From VRUE01 sp963703335 (GTDB lineage: Bacteria; Actinomycetota; Thermoleophilia; Solirubrobacterales; 70-9), in contig OY969812.1 of NCBI GenBank assembly GCA_963703335.1, positions 2,418,001 to 2,482,000 of the forward strand: 64,000 nucleotides of DNA. The letters run 5' to 3'. The notes beneath the pieces are model-generated. The model saw nothing but the letters and a program-made list of their open reading frames with translations, was not told the origin of the DNA and did not search any database. Both the position numbers and the translations under genes were made by a program. Position 1 is the first letter of the stretch. Each line of letters begins with the position of its first letter. This document shows positions 30,082 through 39,291 of the stretch, one piece after another.

Positions 30082-30732
30082 GTGGGGGATCGTTTCGTCT
30101 TCGCCGATGAGTCTGGGAACTTTGATTTCTCGCCGAAAAAGGGGGCGAGCCGCTATTTCCTGCTGACCACAGTGACGATGGACGATTGCCGTCCTGGTGA
30201 CGCCCTGGCCCATCTTCGGAGGCAGCTGACGTGGCAAGGGCATGACGTGAGCAGGCCATTCCATGCGTGTGAAGACACTCCCGCAGTTCGGAATGCCGTC
30301 TTCCAGCTGCTGAAGACCTTGCCCATCCGGGTCGATGCGACGGTCCTGGAGAAGCGCAAGGCTGAACCCCATCTGCACAACGAGCTTGCGCTCTACAAGA
30401 TGGGCTGGTTCCTCCATTTCAAGCACGTTGGCCCACTTGTTGCGACCCATCAGGATCGGCTCTTGGTTGTGGCTGCGAGTCTCGGCACCAAGAAGACGCG
30501 GGTGCTATTCAACGAAGCTGTGGAGGATGTTGTGCGCCAAGTGTCTCCGGCGCGACACCGAGTCGCGTTTTGGACGGCAGACAGCGACCCATGCATCCAG
30601 ATCGCGGACTATTGCTGCTGGGCAGTCCAGAGGTCTTGGGAGATGGGAGATCGAAACTTCCTTGATCTCCTCGGAAGCAAGGTCGTGACGAATAAGGACA
30701 TTTTCAAATCCGGCACGACCTTTTACTACTAG
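30082..30732 (+). CDS. DUF3800 protein
   Basis: 216 residues, GTG start with TAGCCT (30069-30074) 7 bases before it. Starts FVFADESGNFDF and ends with CIQIADYCCWAVQRSWE, the two conserved acidic motifs (DESG and QIADY) of DUF3800, a family with an RNase-H-like fold and often found as accessory cargo. The two Asp/Glu clusters could bind metal for nuclease activity; no activity has been inferred from this sequence alone. Its base composition is somewhat more AT-rich than its neighbours. It stands alone with 183 bases of non-coding DNA behind it. Confidence 0.8.
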   Translation: MGDRFVFADESGNFDFSPKKGASRYFLLTTVTMDDCRPGDALAHLRRQLTWQGHDVSRPFHACEDTPAVRNAVFQLLKTLPIRVDATVLEKRKAEPHLHNELALYKMGWFLHFKHVGPLVATHQDRLLVVAASLGTKKTRVLFNEAVEDVVRQVSPARHRVAFWTADSDPCIQIADYCCWAVQRSWEMGDRNFLDLLGSKVVTNKDIFKSGTTFYY

Positions 30733-30753
30733 GGCCTAACTACTGACGGCCCC

Positions 30754-30767
30754 CAGATAGCTATCTG
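30754..30767 (+). promoter_or_regulatory. Perfect 14-bp palindrome
   Basis: CAGATAGCTATCTG reads the same on both strands, 22 bases behind the DUF3800 stop. It looks like a dimeric regulator site; the regulator is unknown. Confidence 0.4.
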
Positions 30768-30776
30768 CCGAAACAG

Positions 30777-30794
30777 AAGACCCAAGGGGGTCTT
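30777..30794 (+). terminator. Hairpin behind DUF3800 gene
   Basis: AAGACCC and GGGTCTT form a 7-bp stem with a 4-base loop. A plausible terminator without a clear T tract. Confidence 0.5.
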
Positions 30795-30887
30795 ATCGCC
30801 AAAAGGAGACCGCAGTAGAGCAACAAACTGTAGCTCTGGGTCCAGACAGAAGTCAAGATTGAGCAATAGATAGAAGCCGCCCCATCA

Positions 30888-30902
30888 CTTACGTTCGGTA
30901 AG
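30888..30902 (+). promoter_or_regulatory. HxlR-type operator overlapping the -10 box
   Basis: CTTAC-GTTCG-GTAAG is a perfect inverted repeat with a 5-base spacer. It overlaps TAAGCT (30899-30904), a -10-like box 11 bases before the HxlR start. DUF24/HxlR regulators bind short inverted repeats of this size, so autoregulation is likely. Confidence 0.55.
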
Positions 30903-30915
30903 CTCGCTTGGCTGC

Positions 30916-31260
30916 ATGGAGGCCGGGTCCGAGACCCAAGATCAAGCTGGCAACGGCGTCTGTCCGCACTTTCACGCGGCCATCGAGCTGATCGGCAAGC
31001 GCTGGACCGGCGCGATTCTTTGTGCCCTCACCGACGGGCCGCAACGTTTCGCCGAGCTGGCCCGGGCCGTGCCGGGACTGTCGGACCGGTTGCTCTCCCA
31101 GCGTTTGCGCGAGCTGGAGGAGGAGGGGTTGGTCGAGCGCGCGGTCGAAGCGGGGACGCCGGTGCGGGTCACCTACTCGCTCACCGAGAAGGGTGCCGAG
31201 CTGCGTCCGGCAATCGGCGAGCTGAAGTCTTGGGCAAAGCGCTGGCACAAGACGGGCTGA
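30916..31260 (+). CDS. HxlR (DUF24) family transcriptional regulator
   Basis: 114 residues, a single winged-helix domain. VCPHFHAAIELIGKRWTGAIL at the N-terminus contains the conserved cysteine that senses electrophiles or oxidants in YodB/HypR relatives. RFAELARAVPGLSDRLLSQRLREL is the recognition-helix region. These proteins bind as dimers. No oxidoreductase is divergent from it, so its targets are unclear beyond itself. xseA follows 32 bases later but has its own -10 box. Confidence 0.88.
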   Translation: MEAGSETQDQAGNGVCPHFHAAIELIGKRWTGAILCALTDGPQRFAELARAVPGLSDRLLSQRLRELEEEGLVERAVEAGTPVRVTYSLTEKGAELRPAIGELKSWAKRWHKTG

Positions 31261-31292
31261 AGCACGTCACCCACCGCAGGTAGCCTCGGAGC

Positions 31293-32588
31293 ATGGACTT
31301 GCCGGGCCCGTTTCCTGTCGGCCGCTACGCCAAAACGCTGCGCGACGAGTTGCGCAAGCGCGCGAGGGTCCAGCTGATCGGGGAGGTGACCGGTCTCCGC
31401 CATACCCAGAAGCAGTCCTACTTCGAGTTGCGCGACAGCGAAGGGGCGGTGCCCTGCACGATCTGGGCGAACGACCTGGCCCGCTTGAAGCTGCCGGACG
31501 GGGCGCTGCGCGATGGCGCCGAGTTCGTCGCCGGCGGTGGTCCCGACTATTTCATCGGCAGCGCGACCTCCTCGCCCGGCTTCTCCTTCCGCGTCACCCA
31601 GTTGCGCCTTGCCGGTGAGGGGGACCTGCTGGCTCGGCTCGAGGCGCTGCGCAAGCAGCTCAAAGCCGAGGGGCTCTTCGAGCTGCAGGGGCAGTTGGGG
31701 CGACCGCAGTTGCCGAAGACGATCGGTGTGGTCACCGCCGAGTCGGGGGCGGCGCGCCGGGATCTGCTCGCTGGGCTCGAGCGGCGCGGCTGGCGGGGGA
31801 CCGTGGTTTGGGCCTTCGCGCCGGTGCAGGATCGTCACGCGGCGCCGGCGATCGCGGCGGCAATTCAGGATCTTGCCGCCCAGCCGCAGGTGGAGGCGAT
31901 CGTGGTCACGCGCGGCGGCGGCAGCCTCGCCGACCTCTGGGCATTCTGCGACGAGACCCTCTGCCGCACGGTGGCGATGCTGCGCGTGCCCGTGATCAGC
32001 GCCGTCGGCCACGAGCGCGACTCGACCTTGATCGACGATGTCGCCGCGGTCGCCTGCTCGACCCCGACCCACGCCGCGGAGGCCGCGGTGCCACTCGACT
32101 GCTGGGCCGCCCGGGGCGATCTGCAACGCAACCTCGCTTCCCTGTGCAGGGCCGCCGAGGGGTCGGTGCGGGCCCGCACTCCGCACCTCGTTGCCCTCGC
32201 TCGCGGCCCCGCCCGCGCGTTGCGCCGCGAGCGCCTCGCGCTCAATCAGAAGACGAGGGAGATGCGCGCCGCCTCTGAGCGTGGCGTTGCGGAGCGCCTC
32301 GGCTTCCAGCGCCGTCTCGCCACGGTCGTGCTGGAGCGAGCCCATCGCCGCGCCGCGGGCGCGGAAATGGAGCGGCGCCGGGCGGCACTGCATCGGGTGG
32401 AGGTGGCGCTTCGCGCCCACGAACCCGAGCGGACGCTGGAGCGCGGCTACGCGCTGGTCGAGGATCGGGACGGGGGGCCGGTCGTCGACACGGCCGCCGC
32501 TACGGCCGCCGAGCGCGTCAGACTGCGCTTCGCCGACGGCAGTGTCGGCGCCAGGATCGAGGAGGCCGATGACAGAGCAGCCCAATAG
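31293..32588 (+). CDS. xseA: Exodeoxyribonuclease VII large subunit
   Basis: 431 residues. An N-terminal OB fold (VQLIGEVTGLRHTQKQSYFELRD) and the catalytic region (KTIGVVTAESGAARRDLL, VVTRGGGSLADLWAFCDE, VISAVGHERDSTLIDDV) are followed by a long coiled coil that binds the small subunit. Degrades single-stranded DNA from both ends. A TAGCCT box at 31281-31286 lies 6 bases before the ATG, so the mRNA is probably leaderless. The last 20 bases overlap xseB. Confidence 0.96.
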   Translation: MDLPGPFPVGRYAKTLRDELRKRARVQLIGEVTGLRHTQKQSYFELRDSEGAVPCTIWANDLARLKLPDGALRDGAEFVAGGGPDYFIGSATSSPGFSFRVTQLRLAGEGDLLARLEALRKQLKAEGLFELQGQLGRPQLPKTIGVVTAESGAARRDLLAGLERRGWRGTVVWAFAPVQDRHAAPAIAAAIQDLAAQPQVEAIVVTRGGGSLADLWAFCDETLCRTVAMLRVPVISAVGHERDSTLIDDVAAVACSTPTHAAEAAVPLDCWAARGDLQRNLASLCRAAEGSVRARTPHLVALARGPARALRRERLALNQKTREMRAASERGVAERLGFQRRLATVVLERAHRRAAGAEMERRRAALHRVEVALRAHEPERTLERGYALVEDRDGGPVVDTAAATAAERVRLRFADGSVGARIEEADDRAAQ

Positions 32589-32805
32589 CTATGAGGACGC
32601 GGTCGAGCGTTTGGAGCAGATCATCGATCGGCTCGACTCCGGCCAGGCCGGCCTGCGCGAGACGCTCGACCTCTGCCGCGAGGGCCGCGAGCTGGTCACC
32701 TACTGCGCGGGGGAGCTCGACGCGGTGGGCGAGGGCCTGAAGGAGTTGAAGCTGGACGAGCTGGCTGAGAAGCTCGCCGCCTCGGCTGCGCCGGAACCTG
32801 GCTGA
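32569..32805 (+). CDS. xseB: Exodeoxyribonuclease VII small subunit
   Basis: 78 residues, standard for the family (SYEDAVERLEQIIDRLDSGQ then LRETLDLCREGRELV). It coats the coiled coil of the large subunit. The ATG is inside the end of xseA behind GAGGAGG (32559-32565), so translation is coupled. Its stop TGA and the stop of the converging addA abut in the palindrome TGATCA, leaving no spacer. Confidence 0.95.
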   Translation: MTEQPNSYEDAVERLEQIIDRLDSGQAGLRETLDLCREGRELVTYCAGELDAVGEGLKELKLDELAEKLAASAAPEPG

Positions 32806-35800
32806 TCAAACCTTCGTAACCCTGACGATCTCTGCTTCAAGGCGGCGGCGGCCAGCGGCGATCTCCTCCGCTCCCCACTTCGCCAGGACCGGTTCCTGGG
32901 GGCGCTCGAGGAAGACGTAAGCCAGCTCCACCTCCGTCGCCCCTCGCGCCTCGGCGACCGCGAGCGCATAGATGGTCTGCTGGACCTCGTAGCGGGCCGC
33001 GAGCTCGGCGAGCTCGGCGCCATCGATCCTGTCGGTCTTGTAGTCGACGATCAGCGGCGGCTTCCCGTCTTCCTCCACCAGCAGGTCGATCGAGCCGCGC
33101 AGGACGGTCCCGCCGACCTCGATCAACAGCGGCACCTCGGAGCGACTGCCCTGCGCCTCCCGGATCCGTTCGGCGAAGAAGCTGGAGTCGAGCCAGGCTT
33201 GGAACGGGACCAGCAGCGCCTCCTCGGCGAGACCGGCGTGCGCACCGACCTCCGCTGACCCGGAGATGCGACGGACCAGCTCCGGCTCCGGGGCCTGCCA
33301 GCCGTTGGCCTGGCTCCACTCGAGCAGCGAGTGCACGGCCCTACCCCGTACGGCACCCCCGTCGATTCCCGCCTGCTCCTCACCACCCCTCTCGCGCAGC
33401 GCCCGGTCGCTGTCGATCGGCCGCTCTTCGGAACCCTCGCCGTGGGCCGAGATCGCGGTGTAGGAGAGGGGCCGCCTCGCGGCCTTTGCCGGCCTGCGAG
33501 CGACCAGTGGCGCCGGCCCTCCGCCGGCGTCAGGCGTCGGGTCGGGCGCCTTCCGAATGGCGGTCAGGGCTGCGGCCCGCTCGGCCGAGGCGAGGTTGAC
33601 GCGGACCGCGATTTGCGACGGCTCGAATGTCGCGTCCAGTCCCGGCCTCGGCTCCGGTGCCGCGACGTCGATGGCCGAGTCGTGCTCGCGGTCGACCTCG
33701 AACCCGCCGGCGATCCGCTCGATCACAGCCTTGCCGTGACTCTCGCGGGAGGGAGGGGAGGGGCTGACCACACCGCTCAACAGCAACCGCTCGCGCGCTC
33801 GCGTCGCCCCGACGTAGAAGAGGCGGAGCTCCTCCTCCGCTTCCCGCTTCTGCGCGTCCTCGCAGAGCTCGCGCTGCGCGTAGAGATTGACTCCGCGGGC
33901 GCCGAGCCGCCGCAGCTGCATCCCCACGCGCGGCGACTCGTGCTCGCGGCCGAGGGTGAGTAGGGGAGTACGCGCGGCGGGGAGCAGGCCGCGGGAGAGA
34001 TGGGGGATCGCGACCACGTCGAACTCGAGGCCCTTGGCGCTGTGGATGGTCATGATCCGCACCCCGTCGTGGCCCTCGACCGCGGTCGCCGCCTGCGCGT
34101 CGGCGTCTGCGTCGGCCCGGGCGGCGAGGAAGTCGAGCAGGCCGCGCAGATCGCGGCCCTCGGCGCGCTCGAACTCCGCCGCGAGCCGCATCAGCTTGCG
34201 CACGTTGGCGAAGCGGGTCTCGCCCGCCGCGCGCATCAGCACCGCCAGGTCGTAGCCGGTCTCGGTTACCGCGGCGTCGATCAGGCCAGGGAGCGAGAGC
34301 GAGGTGGCGCGACGGCGCAGCCCGGCGACCGTCTCGGCGAAGCTGCGCAGCAGCGCCAGCTCCGGCGCGGGGATCTGCTCGAGGCGCTCGGTGTCGGCGA
34401 GCTCATCCTCGCCCAGGCCCGCGACCTGCTCGATGGTTGGCCAGATGTGTCGTCCCCGGCCCGCCGCGGCGCGCAGCAGCCAGAGCGTGTCGGGAGCGAC
34501 CCCGCAGGCCGGCGAGGCAAGCGTGCCCAGCAGCGCCTGGTCATCGAGCGGATTGGCGATCGTCGCGAGCAGCGCGCAGACGTCGGCGACCTGCTGTTGG
34601 GACCAGTAGCCGCGGCCGCCGACCACATAGGGACGCAGGCCGGCTCGCTCGAGGGAGTCCTCGTAAGCGTCGAGGCGGGTGAAGGCCCGCAGCAGCACGA
34701 CCATCGAGCCGCGCCCGACGCCCTGATCGGCCAGCTCCCGCAGGCGCAAGGCGAGAAAGCGCGCCTCGGCCAGCTGGTTGGCTGGCGTGCGGGCGTCGGT
34801 CACCGGGTCGAGCCGGATCTCGCCGCCGTCCCAGCCCTCGCGGCCGGTGAGCAGTAGCTCCACCGCCGGGCCTTCTCCCGGCGGCTGGGGATGGGCCGGC
34901 GGGGCACCGACCCGCAGCGGCGTGTAGTTGCTCAGCAGCCGCTCTCCAAGCGCGTTGATTGCGCCGATCACCTCGGGGCGGGAGCGGAAGTTGCCGCTCA
35001 GGGGGATCGCTTCGCCGTTGGCGCCCGGCTTGGCGATCGCCTGCCGCCGCTCCCGGAACACGTCGAGATCGGCGTGCCTGAAGCCGTAGATCGACTGCAG
35101 CTCGTCGCCAACCACCATCAGCTGGCACTTCGGCCCGCGCAGCGCCTCGACCAGGCGCAGCTGCAGGCGGTTGGTGTCCTGGAACTCGTCGACGAGGAGG
35201 TGGCTGAACCTTGCTCGATAGGCGGCGCCTGTCTCGGTCCGCTCGAGCAGGTGGGCGGCCAGCAGCTGCAGGTCCTCGAAGTCGATGCCGGCCCGCCTCA
35301 GCTTGGCGGCGGCAAAGCGCTCGGAGAACAGGCGGAGCAGCTCGGCGACGTGCCGGTAAGCGAGGCCGCCCTCGCCAGCCTCCGCGACCCTGCTCAGCGC
35401 CGCCTCCATCGCCTCCTTGTAGGCGGCGATCGGCTTCGCCTTGCTCGCAGTCCGCAGCGATGCCATCTGGTCGAGGCCGGGGGCCCCCTCGGCGGCTTCG
35501 AGCAGGTCCAGGGCCCGCTCGACCAGCTCGTGGTTGGCGCTGCCGGGCTTCAGCTCGGTGAGCGTCTCGGCGGCGACCATGGCGGCGTGTCTCAACGCTC
35601 CGGGCACATCGGGCTCGGGTGGCTCGGGAAGCCGCGGCTCGGCCATGCCGCGGCTGCGCAGCTCGGCGTGGCAGCCAATCACCATCGCCCGCAGCCCGCC
35701 GATGTCGAAGGCCGCGACCGTGTTCTCGCGATCGCGGTCATCCCCTTGCAGGAAGGCTTCGAGCGCCTCGTCGAAGGCCTCACCCGCCGCCCGCTCGGTC

Positions 35801-36183
35801 TCCGGCGCGTCGAGGACCCGGAACCTGGGGTCGATGCCGACCGCGACCGGGTGGGCCGAAAGCAGGCGGTTGCAGAAGCCGTGGATCGTCGTCACCCAGG
35901 CGCCGCCGAGCGCCGGCAGCAGCTCGCGGGCACGCTCGGACCCCGCCTCGGCCCGCCGCTCGATCTCTGCACGGATCCGCTGGCGCAGCTCGGCCGCGGC
36001 CTTGTCGGTAAAGGTGAATGCGAGGACCGCGTCCGGGGAAACACCCCGCTCGCAGACCAGCCTGCAGTAGCGGTCCACCATGACTCCGGTCTTGCCGGTC
36101 CCCGCCCCCGCCTCGACCAAGACCTCGGCGCTGGTCGCCTCGATCGCGGCTCGCTGCTCCGTTGTCGGTTCGCGCGCGCTCAC
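32806..36183 (-). CDS. addA: AddA-type helicase-nuclease (double-strand break repair)
   Basis: 1125 residues, a UvrD/RecB-like SF1A helicase fused to a C-terminal nuclease. Walker A is GAGTGKT (26-32); DEFQDTN is motif II, GDELQSIYGFR motif III, NFRSRPEVI motif IV, VRIMTIHSAKGLEFDVV motif V and YVGATRARERL motif VI. The PD-(D/E)XK nuclease near the C-terminus has GRAVHSLLEW, GSIDLLVEEDGKPP and IVDYKTDR. With addB it would unwind and resect DNA ends for recombination. The GTG start shares four bases with the addB stop (GTGA). Confidence 0.92.
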   Translation of the reverse strand: MSAREPTTEQRAAIEATSAEVLVEAGAGTGKTGVMVDRYCRLVCERGVSPDAVLAFTFTDKAAAELRQRIRAEIERRAEAGSERARELLPALGGAWVTTIHGFCNRLLSAHPVAVGIDPRFRVLDAPETERAAGEAFDEALEAFLQGDDRDRENTVAAFDIGGLRAMVIGCHAELRSRGMAEPRLPEPPEPDVPGALRHAAMVAAETLTELKPGSANHELVERALDLLEAAEGAPGLDQMASLRTASKAKPIAAYKEAMEAALSRVAEAGEGGLAYRHVAELLRLFSERFAAAKLRRAGIDFEDLQLLAAHLLERTETGAAYRARFSHLLVDEFQDTNRLQLRLVEALRGPKCQLMVVGDELQSIYGFRHADLDVFRERRQAIAKPGANGEAIPLSGNFRSRPEVIGAINALGERLLSNYTPLRVGAPPAHPQPPGEGPAVELLLTGREGWDGGEIRLDPVTDARTPANQLAEARFLALRLRELADQGVGRGSMVVLLRAFTRLDAYEDSLERAGLRPYVVGGRGYWSQQQVADVCALLATIANPLDDQALLGTLASPACGVAPDTLWLLRAAAGRGRHIWPTIEQVAGLGEDELADTERLEQIPAPELALLRSFAETVAGLRRRATSLSLPGLIDAAVTETGYDLAVLMRAAGETRFANVRKLMRLAAEFERAEGRDLRGLLDFLAARADADADAQAATAVEGHDGVRIMTIHSAKGLEFDVVAIPHLSRGLLPAARTPLLTLGREHESPRVGMQLRRLGARGVNLYAQRELCEDAQKREAEEELRLFYVGATRARERLLLSGVVSPSPPSRESHGKAVIERIAGGFEVDREHDSAIDVAAPEPRPGLDATFEPSQIAVRVNLASAERAAALTAIRKAPDPTPDAGGGPAPLVARRPAKAARRPLSYTAISAHGEGSEERPIDSDRALRERGGEEQAGIDGGAVRGRAVHSLLEWSQANGWQAPEPELVRRISGSAEVGAHAGLAEEALLVPFQAWLDSSFFAERIREAQGSRSEVPLLIEVGGTVLRGSIDLLVEEDGKPPLIVDYKTDRIDGAELAELAARYEVQQTIYALAVAEARGATEVELAYVFLERPQEPVLAKWGAEEIAAGRRRLEAEIVRVTKV

Positions 36184-39182
36184 CGCTCATCGTCCTCTTC
36201 GTCGCTGGCCGGTTCGACCGGTGCCCGGTCGCGGCGACAGATCGGGGCGAAGTCGCAGAACGGGGGGCAGATGCCGTGATCACGCAAGCCCTCGCGCGGG
36301 CCCGGGTCGCGGTCGATCTGGCCGGCCCGCATGCGGGCGACGATTGCGCCAGCGCGGCGGCGCGCGTCCGCGAGCAGCTCGTCGAACCCCTCCCGGTCGA
36401 CCTTGTCGGTCTTGGAGAGCCCGTAGCCGGCGAGGTCGGCGGCGGCTTCCTCGAGCACCAGTCCCCGCGGCCGGCGCTCGGAGGTCCCGCGCAGGGGGTG
36501 GTAGAGGCCGCCGACGGTTTCCGTTCCCCAGAGCTCGGCGACGGCGATCAGATAGAGCTGCAGCTGCAGCTTCGCCTCCTCCTCGAGCTTTTCCCGGGCC
36601 GAGACCTTGCTGGAGAGCTTGTAGTCGATGACGAGCGTGCGGCCGTCCGGCGCCCGGTCGACCCGGTCGATCGCACCGTGCAGGCGCCAGCCGTCGATCT
36701 CGAGGGCGGGCTGCTCCACTTCCTCGGCCTCGGAGAACCCTTCCTCCAGCAGCCAAGGCTCAAATCCCGCCGTCTCCCGGAGCGCCTCCTCGGCGAGAAA
36801 GCGCGCCAGCAAGCCTTCGACGCGCGCCAGCATTGCCCGCTCGGCAGGGTGCTGGCCCAGTTCCCTCGTCGCCGCGATCTCGCCGACCAGCTCGCGGCTG
36901 CGAGCGATCCAGGCGTCCAGGGAGTTAGGACGGGGCAGCGCACTGCCCCCGGGCCGCTCCTTATAAAGGGCGTAGAGCGCCGCGTGGACGATGCCGCCCT
37001 GGACGAGTGGGTCGGGAGGCGGGTCGAGTGGCTGCGGCGAGAGCTCATGCGAGACGAACCAGCGGTAGGAGCAAACGTCGAAGCCCTCCAAGGTGGTGCC
37101 GCCATAGGCGTGGACGCCCTCGAGCGCGGCGATCACGGAGGGGTTTGAGAGCGGCCCTGGCGCCTTGGTGGCTGTCTCGGAACGATGGGCGATCGCCAGG
37201 CGGTCCTTGACCCGCTCCGCGGTCGCATCCCCGGCGCCGGCGGCCTCCAGCAGCCGGTCCGGGTCGGCGCCCGGGCCGCGCGCGGCAATTGCCCGCGCCA
37301 GCTCTGTCTCCGAGGGCGCATCGGCGATTCGGTGGACGACCTCAGCGAGGCTGCGGCCGCGGATCTCGTCCTCGCTTGGCTCCAGCAGTTGCCTGATGTC
37401 TTCGAGGAAGGGCGAGGGTGCTTCGGCGGCGCCGTTCTCGTCGCAGTCCCGGTAGGAGAGGAAGAGCCGCCGTTTCGGCAGCGCCAGGCAGGCATGGAAC
37501 AGGTAGCGCTCCTCGGCCGCGTTGTCGTGGCGCTGCTGCAGGCCCAGCGAGTCGCGCTGGCGCTCGGAGAGGAACGGGTCGGTGTGCGCCGCGCCGCGCG
37601 GGAACTCCCCGTCCTGGAGGGAGGCGACGAAGACGTTGTCGAAGCGCGCCGCCCGCACCCGGCGCGGGTCGGCGATCCGGACCCTTCCTTCCACCGGCCC
37701 GCTCCACACTCGGACCCGGATTCCCGCCAGCGCCTGCGCGACGGCTTCGGGTAGAGGCGCCAGGTCGTCGAGTTCGGCGCGCTCGCCCATCGCGGTTGCG
37801 ATCGCCGCCGCGGTGCGGGCCTCCAGCTCCGAGCCAACGCGAGCGCCCATCGCCGCCGCCAGCGCTCCGACCTCGGCCGCAAGGTCCTCGGGCCGTCCTG
37901 CGGCCTCGCGAATTCGCGCAACGGCTTCCGGTGGCTCGCCCTCTTTCTCCTCCCAGAGAAGTAGGGCGGCAGTCGCCGTCTGGACGCGATTGCGGCGGAG
38001 CTTGCGCTCGAACCAGTCGACGCGGCTCGCCGAAATGCCCGAGGGGCCGCGCAGGTAGCGCAACAGGTCCGCTGCCCGGCCGGTTCCCAGCACTGCTTCC
38101 AGCAGGGCCACCAGCGAGCCTCCCACCGAGGTGGTTGACGCGGGGATCTCCGCCTCGAGCGCGGTTGGGATCCCGTAGGACTCGAGGACCGAGGCAATCA
38201 GCGGCCCGCGCCGCGCCGGGTCACGGACGACGATCGCGACCTGCTCCGGATCGGTGCCGGCGGCGAGCAGGCGCGCTACCTCGACCGCGATCGCCTCGGC
38301 CTCTCCCCGCTCCCCGGCCGAGCGCAGGAAGACGAGGCTCTCGTCGGGGGGCTGGCGCTCCGACTCGCTTGCGCCGAAGCCCCGCTCGAGGTGGAAGAGA
38401 AGCGGAGAGTCCGTGTTGCTGGGATCTGCGGGGGTCTCCTCGACCAAGTCGATCCCGATTCCCTCGAGCGATTCGAGCGGCGGGGTGTTTCGTGCCTCGA
38501 GCGCCGTATGGCCCTTCTCGTAAGGCAGTGCGACGGTTACCTCGGTGGCCGACGCGAGCGCCCCGATGAGGTCCAGCTGGTTGCGCGTCAGGTCATCGAG
38601 GCCGTAGAGGAAGACGGGCCGCCGCCAGAAGTCGCCGCCGGCGCCCAGCAGATCGATCGCCTCGCGGGCGATGCCGTGAGTATCGACCAGCCCAAGCCCG
38701 TCGCGCACCCGCGCGTAGCCGGAGAACAGGGCCGCGATGTCCCCGAGATAGGCCGAGCCCTCGAGGGTCCCGGCCACGGCTTCGACGTCCGCCGACTCGA
38801 GCCCCGCTCCCTGCAACTCGTCGAGCAGGCGCTCCAGCGCCAGCGCAAAGCCGGGCTGGAGGGCGGAGCCACGCAGCGGACCAAGCTCCGAGCGCCGCTT
38901 GGTCACCGCCGCTGCGACCGCTCCGAGGCGCTGCGCAGGGGTGAGGACCGCGCCGGGAGGTGCACCGCCCGCCGTGGCCACCGCCCGGAAGAGGCCGCCA
39001 AAGGTCATGACATCCGCGCCGAGGACCGCACCATCTGCGCACAGCTCCCGCTCAAAGGCATAGACGTCGTCAAGGGTGGGGACGACGAGGACCGGGTCGC
39101 GGTCGAGCACGGCGATCAGGCTGTGTCGAATCCGGCCGGCGCGGCCTGAGTTTGGCGGTCCTTGGATCAGTTTCAGCGACAT
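36180..39182 (-). CDS. addB: AddB-type nuclease/helicase-like subunit with Fe-S cluster
   Basis: 1000 residues from the ATG at 39182. The N-terminus (KLIQGPPNSGRAGRIRHSL) is the degenerate helicase P-loop region; UvrD-like C-terminal motifs and VFVASLQDGEFPRG follow. The C-terminal nuclease has CSYRWFVSHEL, LVIDYKLSSK and CPPFC-x5-C, so the four cysteines of the iron-sulfur staple (one before, three after the nuclease core) are present. It is the first gene of addB-addA. A TATGCT box lies 15 bases upstream. A TTG start at 39224 would add 14 residues and is less likely. Confidence 0.9.
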   Translation of the reverse strand: MSLKLIQGPPNSGRAGRIRHSLIAVLDRDPVLVVPTLDDVYAFERELCADGAVLGADVMTFGGLFRAVATAGGAPPGAVLTPAQRLGAVAAAVTKRRSELGPLRGSALQPGFALALERLLDELQGAGLESADVEAVAGTLEGSAYLGDIAALFSGYARVRDGLGLVDTHGIAREAIDLLGAGGDFWRRPVFLYGLDDLTRNQLDLIGALASATEVTVALPYEKGHTALEARNTPPLESLEGIGIDLVEETPADPSNTDSPLLFHLERGFGASESERQPPDESLVFLRSAGERGEAEAIAVEVARLLAAGTDPEQVAIVVRDPARRGPLIASVLESYGIPTALEAEIPASTTSVGGSLVALLEAVLGTGRAADLLRYLRGPSGISASRVDWFERKLRRNRVQTATAALLLWEEKEGEPPEAVARIREAAGRPEDLAAEVGALAAAMGARVGSELEARTAAAIATAMGERAELDDLAPLPEAVAQALAGIRVRVWSGPVEGRVRIADPRRVRAARFDNVFVASLQDGEFPRGAAHTDPFLSERQRDSLGLQQRHDNAAEERYLFHACLALPKRRLFLSYRDCDENGAAEAPSPFLEDIRQLLEPSEDEIRGRSLAEVVHRIADAPSETELARAIAARGPGADPDRLLEAAGAGDATAERVKDRLAIAHRSETATKAPGPLSNPSVIAALEGVHAYGGTTLEGFDVCSYRWFVSHELSPQPLDPPPDPLVQGGIVHAALYALYKERPGGSALPRPNSLDAWIARSRELVGEIAATRELGQHPAERAMLARVEGLLARFLAEEALRETAGFEPWLLEEGFSEAEEVEQPALEIDGWRLHGAIDRVDRAPDGRTLVIDYKLSSKVSAREKLEEEAKLQLQLYLIAVAELWGTETVGGLYHPLRGTSERRPRGLVLEEAAADLAGYGLSKTDKVDREGFDELLADARRRAGAIVARMRAGQIDRDPGPREGLRDHGICPPFCDFAPICRRDRAPVEPASDEEDDER

Positions 39183-39291
39183 ACGGGCGAGCTGTCCAGC
39201 ATAGGTCTGCTCTCGGCGCCCCAAAACACGGCAAACGCGGCAAAACGCCCCCCGCTTTGCCGTCTACCGCTCTCTCTAAATTGACCTTCCG

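Noticed and set aside
34891..36279. 462-codon open frame on the plus strand across addA
   Set aside because: It is antisense to clear helicase motifs, Arg/Gly-rich and without any domain; a high-GC shadow frame.
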